From contig NZ_FRBX01000001.1 in assembly GCF_900142715.1 (NCBI RefSeq), positions 1,178,001-1,242,000 of the forward strand: a stretch of DNA of 64,000 nucleotides. Direction: 5' to 3'. Below are positions 24,900-32,690 of the stretch, in pieces. The DNA is from Flavobacterium pectinovorum (GTDB lineage Bacteria; Bacteroidota; Bacteroidia; Flavobacteriales; Flavobacteriaceae). Position 1 is the first letter of the stretch. Each line of letters opens with the position of its first letter. The position numbers and the translations under genes were made by a program. Below the pieces are notes generated by a model, which saw only the letters and a list, made by a program, of their open reading frames with translations, made no database searches and was not told where the DNA came from.

Positions 24900-25844
24900 A
24901 TGAAAAAAGTAGTTTATTTTTTGACATTCGGTTTGATGTTGGGATTTTCGTCCTGTAGTAGCGACGATGATGTTTTAGGCAGCGAAAGTAATTCAGCAGT
25001 AAAAACGTCATCAAAAACAGCAAAAATAGCTGTTACAGATCCTTCGATAGGAACCACGACAACTCTTAATCTTACCAGTGCTTTATTAAGCAGCGGTATT
25101 ACAACAACAGGAGGAAAGTACTGGCAAAACACTTATGTGTCTAACACCAACCTGAGTGTAGATATTTTTACATTTTCGCACACTGCGACATCTTCGGGTT
25201 ATAATTATTGGGATGGTTTTATTGTATCAAATGTAAATGATATTACAAATTATGGCTCTGGTTCAGGTTCTGGCGGATCAGATGGCTGGGTGCCTCATCA
25301 ATGGGGAACTATGGCCGGAAGTGGTTTTGGAACTTCTTCTACAACTACACCAGGAACGCCGGGAACACCGGGAGATCCTTATATTGTGGCCTATTGGTCG
25401 AGCTATTTAGATCCTCAAAACCCTGAAGCAAGCACCTTTAGCGAAAGCGGTTTTTCTAACTGGATTAAAATTGGAAATACAGGAATATATACTGTTGAAG
25501 GTTTAAAAATCAACATGCATCCATGGCCCTATTACGGCTGTTTGTATGGCGATGGATTTGCTCAGCCTTTTGCTTCCGGAGATCATTTTGAATTATTGAT
25601 TTATGGTGTTGATGAAAATGGAGTAATTACAAATCCGGTAACTCAGACTCTGGCAGATTATACAGGATCATCTTTGGTTATGCCAACCGGATGGATTACT
25701 GTTGCTGCCAGCAAACTTCAGGCTTTAGGAGACGTTCAATACCTTGTTTTCCAAATGGCTTCAACAGATTCAGATCCACTTTACGGAATGAATACGGCGG
25801 CTTATTTCTGTTTAGATAAGCTTTCTGTAAAACGTGTAGATTAA
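24900..25844 (+). CDS. DUF4465-like surface lipoprotein, last gene of the B12 operon
   Basis: This 314-residue lipoprotein (lipobox FSSC, Cys19, then SSDDD) has the DUF4465 pattern: YNYWDGFIVSNVNDITNYG, DPYIVAYWSSYLD, GLKINMHPWPYYGCLYGDGFAQPF, HFELLIYGVDENG and MNTAAYFCLDKLSVKRVD. A low-complexity GSGSGSGGSDG and TTTPGTPGTPGDP insert separates the strands. DUF4465 proteins occur beside B12 transport genes in other Bacteroidota, and a corrinoid-binding role like that described for BtuH-type lipoproteins is possible, though I cannot confirm family identity here. It lies 63 bases after paralogue 3 and before a strong terminator that ends the operon. Confidence 0.87.
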   Translation: MKKVVYFLTFGLMLGFSSCSSDDDVLGSESNSAVKTSSKTAKIAVTDPSIGTTTTLNLTSALLSSGITTTGGKYWQNTYVSNTNLSVDIFTFSHTATSSGYNYWDGFIVSNVNDITNYGSGSGSGGSDGWVPHQWGTMAGSGFGTSSTTTPGTPGTPGDPYIVAYWSSYLDPQNPEASTFSESGFSNWIKIGNTGIYTVEGLKINMHPWPYYGCLYGDGFAQPFASGDHFELLIYGVDENGVITNPVTQTLADYTGSSLVMPTGWITVAASKLQALGDVQYLVFQMASTDSDPLYGMNTAAYFCLDKLSVKRVD

Positions 25845-25870
25845 TTTAATACAGTTTTTAGATTAAAAAG

Positions 25871-25905
25871 AACCCCTTTTACCAAATTGGTAAAAGGGGT
25901 TTTTC
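25871..25905 (+). terminator. Terminator of the B12 operon
   Basis: AACCCCTTTTACCAA (25871-25885) and TTGGTAAAAGGGGTT (25887-25901) form a perfect 15-bp inverted repeat followed by a T run. Confidence 0.92.
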
Positions 25906-26004
25906 GGTTATAAACAGAATAACGAAGTGATGTAAGTTGAGCAAATATGTGTTAAAGTTATATTTTTGAAAGAATTTTGGTTTATCAAATAGTCTTTTTG
26001 ACTA

Positions 26005-26012
26005 TATATTTG
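26005..26012 (+). promoter_or_regulatory. -7 promoter element of xylA
   Basis: TATATTTG, an exact TAnnTTTG match, lies 47 bases before the ATG. TTTG at 25976-25979 is 25 bases upstream, a loose fit for a -33 box. Confidence 0.5.
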
Positions 26013-26059
26013 CCCTATTATTACGATAAATTGTTTAAAATTATAAAAAGAGAGGGCAG

Positions 26060-27385
26060 ATGATAGTTTTAGGAGACAAAGAATATTACAAAGGAATTGG
26101 TAAAATTAACTTTGAAGGAAAGGATTCAGATAATCCTTTGGCATTTAGATATTATAATCCAGAGCAAATTGTGGCAGGCAAAACAATGCGGGAGCATTTT
26201 AAATTTGCAGTTGCGTATTGGCATAGCTTTGGAGGAAACGGCGCAGATCTTTTTGGGCAGGCTACTCACAATTTTTCGTGGAATGAATTTAGGGAACCCA
26301 TTCAGGCGGCAAAGAACAGGGCAGATGCAGCATTTGAATTTATAAGTAAAATGGGTTTTGATTATTTCTGTTTTCACGATTATGATTTGGTACAGGAAGG
26401 ACAAAATTTCACACAATCAGAGTTGCGATTACTAACAATGACTGATTATTTGAAAGAAAAGAAAGCAGTTTCGGGAATCAAAGTTTTATGGGGAACAGCC
26501 AATTGCTCTTCTAATCCGCGATACATGAACGGAGCTGCAACAAATCCTGATTTTAAGGTTGTTGCAAGAGCCGCCGCTCAGGTAAAATTAGCTCTGGATG
26601 CTACAATTGCTTTAGATGGTGAAAATTATGTTTTTTGGGGAGCACGTGAAGGATATCTAAGTTTACTTAATACCGATATGAAACGCGAACTGGATCATAT
26701 GGGAGAATTTTTATCCAAAGCAAGAGATTATGCGAGACAACAGGGTTTTAAAGGAAACTTTTTAATCGAGCCAAAACCAATGGAACCTTCTAAGCATCAG
26801 TATGATTTTGATTGTGCAACTGCAATTGGTTTTTTACGCGAATATGGTTTGGATAAAGATTTCAAAATAAATGTCGAAGTCAACCATGCAACATTGGCAC
26901 AACATACTTTTCAACATGAGTTGCAGGTAGCAGCAATGTCGGGTATGTTAGGCAGTATCGATGCCAATAGGGGAGATTACCAAAATGGATGGGACACAGC
27001 ACAATTTCCAAATAATATACAAGAAGTTACAGAAGCGATGCTGGTTTTCTTAAAAGCAGGCGGTCTGCAGGGTGGCGGAGTAAATTTTGATGCTAAAATA
27101 AGAAGGAATTCAACAGATGTAGAAGATATTTTTCTGGCACATATTGGTGGAGCCGATGTTTTTGCAAGAGCTTTGCTTGCTGCAGATAAAATTATAACAT
27201 CTTCTCCTTATGAGAGTTTACGACAACAGCGTTATAGCTCATTTGACAGCGGAAAAGGAAAAGAATTTGAAGAAGGAAAATTAAATTTTAAAGATTTGTA
27301 TGATATTGCCATTGAAAATGGTGAACTCGAATTGCAGAGTGGAAAACAAGAACTTTTCGAAAATATTATCAACCGACATATATAG
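26060..27385 (+). CDS. xylA: Xylose isomerase
   Basis: This 441-residue enzyme has full family length. It shows FAVAYWHSFGGNGADLFG, the active-site His in YFCFHDYDL, the metal-site FLIEPKPMEPSKHQYDFD, FKINVEVNHATLAQHTFQHEL and GSIDANRGDYQNGWD. It interconverts D-xylose and D-xylulose (also glucose and fructose) in the cytoplasm using two divalent metals. Unusually for a catabolic gene, no xylulokinase, transporter or xylose regulator is adjacent; it stands alone between the B12 operon terminator and its own terminator, with a -7 box of its own. Confidence 0.97.
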   Translation: MIVLGDKEYYKGIGKINFEGKDSDNPLAFRYYNPEQIVAGKTMREHFKFAVAYWHSFGGNGADLFGQATHNFSWNEFREPIQAAKNRADAAFEFISKMGFDYFCFHDYDLVQEGQNFTQSELRLLTMTDYLKEKKAVSGIKVLWGTANCSSNPRYMNGAATNPDFKVVARAAAQVKLALDATIALDGENYVFWGAREGYLSLLNTDMKRELDHMGEFLSKARDYARQQGFKGNFLIEPKPMEPSKHQYDFDCATAIGFLREYGLDKDFKINVEVNHATLAQHTFQHELQVAAMSGMLGSIDANRGDYQNGWDTAQFPNNIQEVTEAMLVFLKAGGLQGGGVNFDAKIRRNSTDVEDIFLAHIGGADVFARALLAADKIITSSPYESLRQQRYSSFDSGKGKEFEEGKLNFKDLYDIAIENGELELQSGKQELFENIINRHI

Positions 27386-27425
27386 TTTTCAGTTTATTAT
27401 TTAAGATGAAAATGATCATAAAACC

Positions 27426-27458
27426 AAAATCCTGTTTCTTATGAAATGGGATTTTTTA
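27426..27458 (+). terminator. Terminator after xylA
   Basis: AAAATCC-tg-TTTC and GAAA-tg-GGATTTT form a stem with an internal loop and a 4-base apical loop, followed by TTTTATTTT. Confidence 0.75.
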
Positions 27459-27499
27459 TTTTGTGAACTAGTAAGAAGAGCTTATAAAGGATTGCTTCA

Positions 27500-27859
27500 T
27501 TACTTATTTCTTTCCTCATATTCTTTCACTTGTTTTTTTGTCGAAAGCCCTTTCCAGCTCAATTCAAGTATTTCAGTCAGCAATTTTCTGTTATAGTTGT
27601 GTATCCACATGCAGATGTAAGGATAAGCTTTAAAATGGTCCGGTAAATGAAAAATTTCAGGATGACTGTCTAAATACTTATCGCGTATTTCAAAATCAAG
27701 CCTTATCGGAATAAATTCTCCGCTGTCATGAAGTCGACACATTAATTTTCCCCGTACTTTTACAGATGGAGTTCCTTCATGCGAAACACTTTCTTCGGTA
27801 TTAGGAAATGTCAGGGCAATATTTTTTACCACTTCAAAATCGGCATAGTTAAATTTCAT
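27500..27859 (-). CDS. MmcQ/YjbR-family protein
   Basis: This 119-residue protein has the YjbR fold pattern: FEVVKNIALTFPNTEESVSHEGTPSVKVRGKLMCRLHDSG, then PIRLDFEIRDKYLDSHPEIFHLPDHFKAYPYICMWIHN. The family is related to a double-wing DNA-binding fold, but its cellular role is not known. ATG 27859 is chosen because residues added by an upstream start at 27910 are not family-like. It lies downstream of the FAD monooxygenase gene on the same strand. Confidence 0.88.
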   Translation of the reverse strand: MKFNYADFEVVKNIALTFPNTEESVSHEGTPSVKVRGKLMCRLHDSGEFIPIRLDFEIRDKYLDSHPEIFHLPDHFKAYPYICMWIHNYNRKLLTEILELSWKGLSTKKQVKEYEERNK

Positions 27860-27933
27860 CACTTGTTTATTATTTGTTGCGTTTATTTTAATCAAACATT
27901 TAATAATCAATTACAAAGATCAGAAATTAGTAA

Positions 27934-29409
27934 CTAGTCTTCGCTATTTTTTTTCTTTAAACAACGTCCTCTTGGTTCGTCGCCTTCATAAAGTACAATC
28001 TCAGAATGAAGAAATTGCGCGGCTTCGGCAGAATCTTTTACTTTAGTAGCACTGCGTTCTAACATGGCAGATTCAAACTCATTTAAAACACTTTTTCTTA
28101 TTCCCACTTTTCGCCATTGTGACCTTGGATTACATCCTTTTGTGATTCCCCGAGCCAATGTAAGTGCATCCAGCAACGCCTGATTTGCACCTTGCCCTTT
28201 AAACGGACTCATTGGGTGAGCGGCATCTCCAATTAGGGTTACCTGTTCACTTTTTTCTAATAATTCTTTTTTGAGTAATTCCCTGTCATATACTGGGTAA
28301 CCGGAAATCTGCGCTGCTAGTGTTGCCGTCATAATTTGCGGAATAGGGTCGTGCCATTGCGTTCTGCGGCAAGCTTCTTCCTTCAGTGCCTGAGGTCCTT
28401 GATCGCTTAAAGTCTTAGCCTCATCTTCTGTCATAGGAAAGCTAAGCTGCCACATCACAGAATCTGCTGTATAAGGCATGATGTAAATTCGCTCATTTCC
28501 ATTAGCGGTCTGAAATACCGTCGCAGAGTCTAATAAAGAATTATTTACATTTTTTAGAGAACTTAAAGGACAAATTCCTAATATTACAATACAACCAAGA
28601 TAACGCAAAGGCGTATTGTCTTCGCCAATCAATAACCTGCGCACAGAACTTCGAATTCCATCGGCTCCAACTACAAGATCTGCTTTGGCGGTTTTTATCT
28701 CGCCATTTACCTGAAAGTTAAGTTCAACGTTATCACTGGATTCTTTAAAATTTATTAATTGATGTCCCCAATGTACAGCATCGTGTCCGCCTAATTGCTC
28801 CAGTAGTGCCAAACGCAAAGATTGTCGTGCAATATGAATATTGGTGCGTTTGGGAGCCGTTTTTGCGTCTGGATCTATCCATTTTCTGATTCCCCATTCG
28901 CCAATTACTTTACCTTCAGTAGTGTGAACCAAATGTTTTGTAGAAATCACGCCATCTTTCAACGAGAAAATACCCAATCCTTCAATTGCTTTACTAGCTT
29001 GTTGTAATGTAAGTCCGTAACCCTGAGATCGGGCATTGAAGTTGCTGTCGCGCTCATAAAGCGTAAAAGGAATTCCCCGGTGCAGGCAGGCTACAGCCAG
29101 AGCAACGCCGCCAATTCCGCCGCCAATAATAGCAACATGAGGATAGTTTTCTTTATCTGCAACCGGAGGAGTAACAGAAGAAAGCAATCCGGATCCGGAA
29201 CAATTTAAACAGGTATATAAATGCGCTTTAGGACGAATAGGAGCAGTACCTTCACCGTTTGTTTTTTCAAATTGCTCTAGTGCTGTTTGATAAAGTAGTC
29301 GTACTTTTTTACTAAGTCTTTGACTTTTTTTGCCTCGTCCCTGACATTCCGGACAAATAGTCCAGCTTCCTTCTTCATTTTCGATTTTATTCACGTCCTC
29401 TTTTTTCAC
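27934..29409 (-). CDS. FAD-dependent monooxygenase with N-terminal DnaJ-like zinc motif
   Basis: This 491-residue protein has two parts. Residues 19-26 (CPECQGRG) and 67-74 (CLNCSGSG) are two CxxCxGxG units like those of DnaJ zinc-finger domains, so one four-cysteine zinc site is likely. From residue 92 it is a group A flavin monooxygenase: HVAIIGGGIGGVALAVACLHRG (FAD-binding GxGxxG, 96-101), VVGADGIRSSVR (DG motif) and LIGDAAHPMSPFKGQGANQALLDA (GD motif). It should hydroxylate a small aromatic or other substrate with NAD(P)H and O2; TetX-like enzymes share this core. The zinc motif is not usual for the family. No signal peptide is present. Confidence 0.9.
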   Translation of the reverse strand: MKKEDVNKIENEEGSWTICPECQGRGKKSQRLSKKVRLLYQTALEQFEKTNGEGTAPIRPKAHLYTCLNCSGSGLLSSVTPPVADKENYPHVAIIGGGIGGVALAVACLHRGIPFTLYERDSNFNARSQGYGLTLQQASKAIEGLGIFSLKDGVISTKHLVHTTEGKVIGEWGIRKWIDPDAKTAPKRTNIHIARQSLRLALLEQLGGHDAVHWGHQLINFKESSDNVELNFQVNGEIKTAKADLVVGADGIRSSVRRLLIGEDNTPLRYLGCIVILGICPLSSLKNVNNSLLDSATVFQTANGNERIYIMPYTADSVMWQLSFPMTEDEAKTLSDQGPQALKEEACRRTQWHDPIPQIMTATLAAQISGYPVYDRELLKKELLEKSEQVTLIGDAAHPMSPFKGQGANQALLDALTLARGITKGCNPRSQWRKVGIRKSVLNEFESAMLERSATKVKDSAEAAQFLHSEIVLYEGDEPRGRCLKKKNSED

Positions 29410-29544
29410 TTGATTTTATTGCCTTTTATTAGAAAAAATAATCTATAAGTTTATTCTTTTTCCGACGTTGGCAGTTGGCAAATTTAAGCAAAAGATTACC
29501 AGTACAAAAGTGTTGAGGAATTTTCGAAGAAAACAGAAACAGTC

Positions 29545-29577
29545 ACAAAAAAAACCGCCTGATTTACAGACGGTTTT
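29545..29577 (-). terminator. Terminator of the acidic protein gene
   Basis: On the minus strand AAAACCG-t-CTG, a 5-base loop, and CAG-g-CGGTTTT are followed by a run of T (the plus strand shows eight A at 29547-29554). Confidence 0.82.
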
Positions 29578-29580
29578 ACG

Positions 29581-29859
29581 TTATTCGTTTCGATTAGGAT
29601 CGGTAAATTCTTCATCGTCTTCATCTAATTCATCCGGCGTTTCATCATCAAATTCCTCTTCAGGTTCTTCGTTATCAAATTCCTGAGGATTCTCTTGATT
29701 TATTTCTTCGGTACTTAAATCATTTCCGTAATCCGGCTCGGCATATTCTGTTATGGAATGATCTGTTGAAGGAAATTCAATTTCCATTCCCTTATTTATT
29801 TTATCATCTTGAAAATTCTGGTCATCCTGACGGTTGTTTTCTAATTCATCTAAATTCAT
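29581..29859 (-). CDS. Small acidic protein, unknown
   Basis: This 92-residue protein is strongly acidic: about one third Asp and Glu, concentrated in the C-terminal half (DNEEPEEEFDDETPDELDEDDEEF). It has no signal peptide, membrane helix or recognised domain and is probably disordered. Its own terminator directly behind the stop supports it as a real gene rather than a shadow; the opposite-strand frame at 29468-29686 is the mirror of its repeats. A second small hydrophilic protein of similar flavour is at 31712. Confidence 0.72.
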   Translation of the reverse strand: MNLDELENNRQDDQNFQDDKINKGMEIEFPSTDHSITEYAEPDYGNDLSTEEINQENPQEFDNEEPEEEFDDETPDELDEDDEEFTDPNRNE

Positions 29860-30006
29860 AATATAATTTTTTAATTATTGTGGTTACAGGTTTACGGGTT
29901 CTATTACAGAACCTCTTTTTCCTTTTTATAAAATTAGAAAAGTTGCAAGGCTGTATTTTACAGTTATTATACTATGTAATTATATAATTTACGGTTTATG
30001 AGATGA

Positions 30007-30504
30007 TTATAAGTTGGTAACCGCTTTATTAATTTTCTTTTGAATAATAAATTGATAGACAGATCCCGCAATAAATAATACTAAAAGAAGTAGTAATGTT
30101 TTCCCTATCAAAGGATCATTGATGTCTTTTGCCAAAGGATGCCCAACCGGAATACGGGTAAACGTTTCGTTGACCGTAGGCAGCATAGACAGTAAAAAAC
30201 TAAAAGAAAGGGCGAAGTTTTCAAAATAGCGTGCTTTGCCATTTTCCTTTTTTCGGGAATAAAGAAAATAGGCCGCCAAAATTAAAATTACAACAAGTAA
30301 CGACAAAACATGACCCGGGTTAAAACCACCATGTTTTGATAATCCCAAAGCGGTTAATGAAGTAATCAAAGTGGTATAAAAATAGATTTTTCCGGTAAGT
30401 TTGCTTAAATCTATTTTGCCATATTTTATGAATGATATAAGTGCAGCTACAATAGCAGCAACACCAATAAGGGTGTGAAAAATCCCTAAATTTGATAGTC
30501 CCAT
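30007..30504 (-). CDS. Four-helix membrane protein, unknown
   Basis: This 165-residue protein has about four membrane helices (LGIFHTLIGVAAIVAALISFI; IYFYTTLITSLTALGLS; VLSLLVVILILAAYFLYS; LLLLLVLFIAGSVYQFII) and a loop with ARYFENFALSFSFLLSMLPTVNETFTRIPVGHP. I do not recognise a named family; it is like other inner-membrane proteins in flavobacteria paired with AraC regulators. ATG 30504 starts the protein just before the first helix. The AraC gene lies 123 bases upstream on the same strand. Confidence 0.8.
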   Translation of the reverse strand: MGLSNLGIFHTLIGVAAIVAALISFIKYGKIDLSKLTGKIYFYTTLITSLTALGLSKHGGFNPGHVLSLLVVILILAAYFLYSRKKENGKARYFENFALSFSFLLSMLPTVNETFTRIPVGHPLAKDINDPLIGKTLLLLLVLFIAGSVYQFIIQKKINKAVTNL

Positions 30505-30627
30505 CTTAATTATATTTAAAAATTCTATGTCATTATTGACAATGCAAATTTGCAATACAAAAAGTGGAATGATTTTGTAAAAAAGTTCAATTATTTGGCA
30601 ATTCGGTTCAACTGAAATAAACTTTGT

Positions 30628-31485
30628 CTATTGCTTGTTATTTAACTTCAATCGATAATTTGTAGGTGTCATTTTGTATTTGTCGTGAAAACTTTTAGTG
30701 AAATTCGCCAGATCATTAAAACCGCAATCAAAAGCAATATCGGTTATGCGTTTATCAGAAAATGAAAGAAGTTCGGCTGCATTTTCAAGCCTTTTTGTCT
30801 TGATATAATTGGCCGGAGAAGCGTTGTACAATTTTGTAAACTCTCTTTTAAAAGAAGAAATACTAAGATTGGTTTTTTGTGCCAAATCTTCAATACTAAC
30901 CTGTAAAAATAAATTGGCTTCTATAATTTGTTTAAAAGTATAAATAGTTGGCGAAAAAAGCTGGGACAAAATAACCTGAATCGTTTCTGCATTTTGCGTC
31001 TGCGATAATAAAAGTATGATTTCCTTTAATTTTAAAATCAGAATTTCATCATTTACCAAAGATGGATTTTCGAAATAAAATAAAAGCCCTTCAATATATT
31101 TCCGAATCAAAAAGTCATTATTTATTTTTTCGTTTGACTGATTTGTAACACTATTTTTTGGTTTTTGAAGCAGGAAAGGAAGTTCCCGATCGTAGATTTT
31201 TTTTAAAATATCAGTGTGAAAACTAATCACAACTATTTCATTGGAACTATTTGAATTTGAATTGCTTATCTTTTTTCCTGTATTTAAACAATTTAAAAGT
31301 ACCGAATAATTTCTGGGGATATCAATTTGTTCTTCATCTACATGAAATTGAATATCACCTTCAAGAGAAAATAAAAAACAAGCGTAATCTGAAACAGGAA
31401 AATCAAATTGAAATGGCGTTTTTATTGCAACTTTTTGCATTAGGGTTTTTCCAAACAAATCAATTTTTTTATAATCAGTAACCAT
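30628..31485 (-). CDS. AraC-family transcriptional regulator
   Basis: This 285-residue protein has an N-terminal cupin-like sensor domain (about 20-110, with YACFLFSLEGDIQFHVDEEQIDIPRNYSVLLNC) and a C-terminal AraC DNA-binding domain (about 190-282: VSIEDLAQKTNLSISSFKREFTKLYNASPANYIKTKRLENAAELLS and ITDIAFDCGFNDLANFTKSFHDKY). It is followed by the four-helix membrane protein gene, the most likely target. The signal is unknown. Confidence 0.92.
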   Translation of the reverse strand: MVTDYKKIDLFGKTLMQKVAIKTPFQFDFPVSDYACFLFSLEGDIQFHVDEEQIDIPRNYSVLLNCLNTGKKISNSNSNSSNEIVVISFHTDILKKIYDRELPFLLQKPKNSVTNQSNEKINNDFLIRKYIEGLLFYFENPSLVNDEILILKLKEIILLLSQTQNAETIQVILSQLFSPTIYTFKQIIEANLFLQVSIEDLAQKTNLSISSFKREFTKLYNASPANYIKTKRLENAAELLSFSDKRITDIAFDCGFNDLANFTKSFHDKYKMTPTNYRLKLNNKQ

Positions 31486-31711
31486 TTATATGAAAATATT
31501 TTTTGTGTGAAATTGTAAGAATGACATGTTTATTATTCACCAATTTCGATTTTGAATTTGATGTTTGTTTTTCTTCCGATTCAAAATTAGGGAATTAAAA
31601 GATTGGTTTCGCCTTTATTTTTAGTGCTATTTTTATAAGTTTTAGCAAGGATTGTATAAAGGTAAATGACTCTATATCAAGTAATTTTAGGAAAATTAAA
31701 ATTTACGAGAT

Positions 31712-31909
31712 ATGAAAACGAATAATCAAAATTCAAATCACTCTGATAAAAGTGGATTTGACAATCGAAGTGACACCAGAAAACATCAATATAAAGAACA
31801 TGATGAAGTTCTGACAAACGATGAAAATTATGATGTTGACACTAAAAAATTTAAAGGTAAAGAAGAACCTGAATTAGATGATAAACTGAACAATGAAGAG
31901 AAAAAATAA
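31712..31909 (+). CDS. Small hydrophilic protein, unknown
   Basis: This 65-residue protein is hydrophilic and rich in Asn, Asp, Lys and Glu (YKEHDEVLTNDENYDVDTKKFKGKEEPELDDKLNN). It is probably disordered; no domain is recognisable. A good terminator directly downstream makes it a single-gene unit and supports expression. The function is unknown. Confidence 0.65.
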   Translation: MKTNNQNSNHSDKSGFDNRSDTRKHQYKEHDEVLTNDENYDVDTKKFKGKEEPELDDKLNNEEKK

Positions 31910-31917
31910 ACTCTTAG

Positions 31918-31956
31918 AAAAACGTCTCAAAAATAGAATTTGAGACGTTTTTTTTT
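31918..31956 (+). terminator. Terminator after the small hydrophilic protein gene
   Basis: AAACGTCTCAAA (31920-31931) and TTTGAGACGTTT (31939-31950) form a perfect 12-bp stem with a 7-base loop, followed by a run of T. Confidence 0.9.
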
Positions 31957-32148
31957 GCCTTTTATTTCCATTTTCTTACGATTAAAAAACACACAAAATC
32001 TTCTGAAAAAAACATGCTATTTTAGGTTAAAAAATGATGATTTTTCCATTAAAAAAAAGTACATTTACGGCTTTAAAAATACAAGATAAATTACTTAATA
32101 ATTCATTGTAAATGAGGGTTTTTGCTAGATTTTTCTTAAACTTTTATT

Positions 32149-32625
32149 ATGGTGAATTTGCATGAGATTTTAGAAATAGATTCCAATAATTTTGAGTCCG
32201 TAAAAGACATCATTTTTGAGTCAAAATTAATAGATGAAAAACTGTTAAATTTAGAAAATGCCGTGCTATTTATTAAGTATAAATTAGACCGGAATAAAGC
32301 TAAAGTTTTTGTCAAAAAAGAAGATGATATTCCTGTAGCATTTATAGTACTTTATTATAAAGTAAATCCACTTTCTAAAATAAAATACAATTGGCATATT
32401 TCATATTTATATGTCAAACCAGATTTTAGAAGAAAATATATTGGTAAAGAAATTATAATGAAATGTATTGATTATGCTAAAAAAACAAAAGTTGATCATA
32501 TTTCCTTAAATACGGACACTGAAAATTATGCTGCACACCAGCTTTATGAGAGTTTTGGTTTTGTCCGGAAAAATTTTATCTCTAACTATTATTATTACGA
32601 AATGAAATTATCGTATGAACAATAA
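32149..32625 (+). CDS. GNAT-family N-acetyltransferase
   Basis: This 158-residue protein has the GNAT acetyl-CoA-binding motif: LYVKPDFRRKYIGKEIIMKCIDYAKK (V-x-P-x-x-R-x-x-x-I-G), then ISLNTDTENYAAHQLYESFGFVRKNFISNYYYYEMKL. It should transfer an acetyl group to an amine of a small molecule, peptide or protein. The substrate cannot be predicted. The gene is 65 bases upstream of the MFS transporter gene in the same direction, so a coupled modify-and-export role is possible but only inferred. Confidence 0.9.
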   Translation: MVNLHEILEIDSNNFESVKDIIFESKLIDEKLLNLENAVLFIKYKLDRNKAKVFVKKEDDIPVAFIVLYYKVNPLSKIKYNWHISYLYVKPDFRRKYIGKEIIMKCIDYAKKTKVDHISLNTDTENYAAHQLYESFGFVRKNFISNYYYYEMKLSYEQ

Positions 32626-32690
32626 AAGAGTTTTCCTGAAATAGCCTGCCTATAAAATCTATTATTACTTATTACCCAAACCTATATTTT

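Noticed and set aside
29468..29686. Plus-strand frame rich in Ser and Asn opposite the acidic protein gene
   Set aside because: It mirrors GAA/GAT-rich codons of the minus-strand gene, which has its own minus-strand terminator inside this frame.
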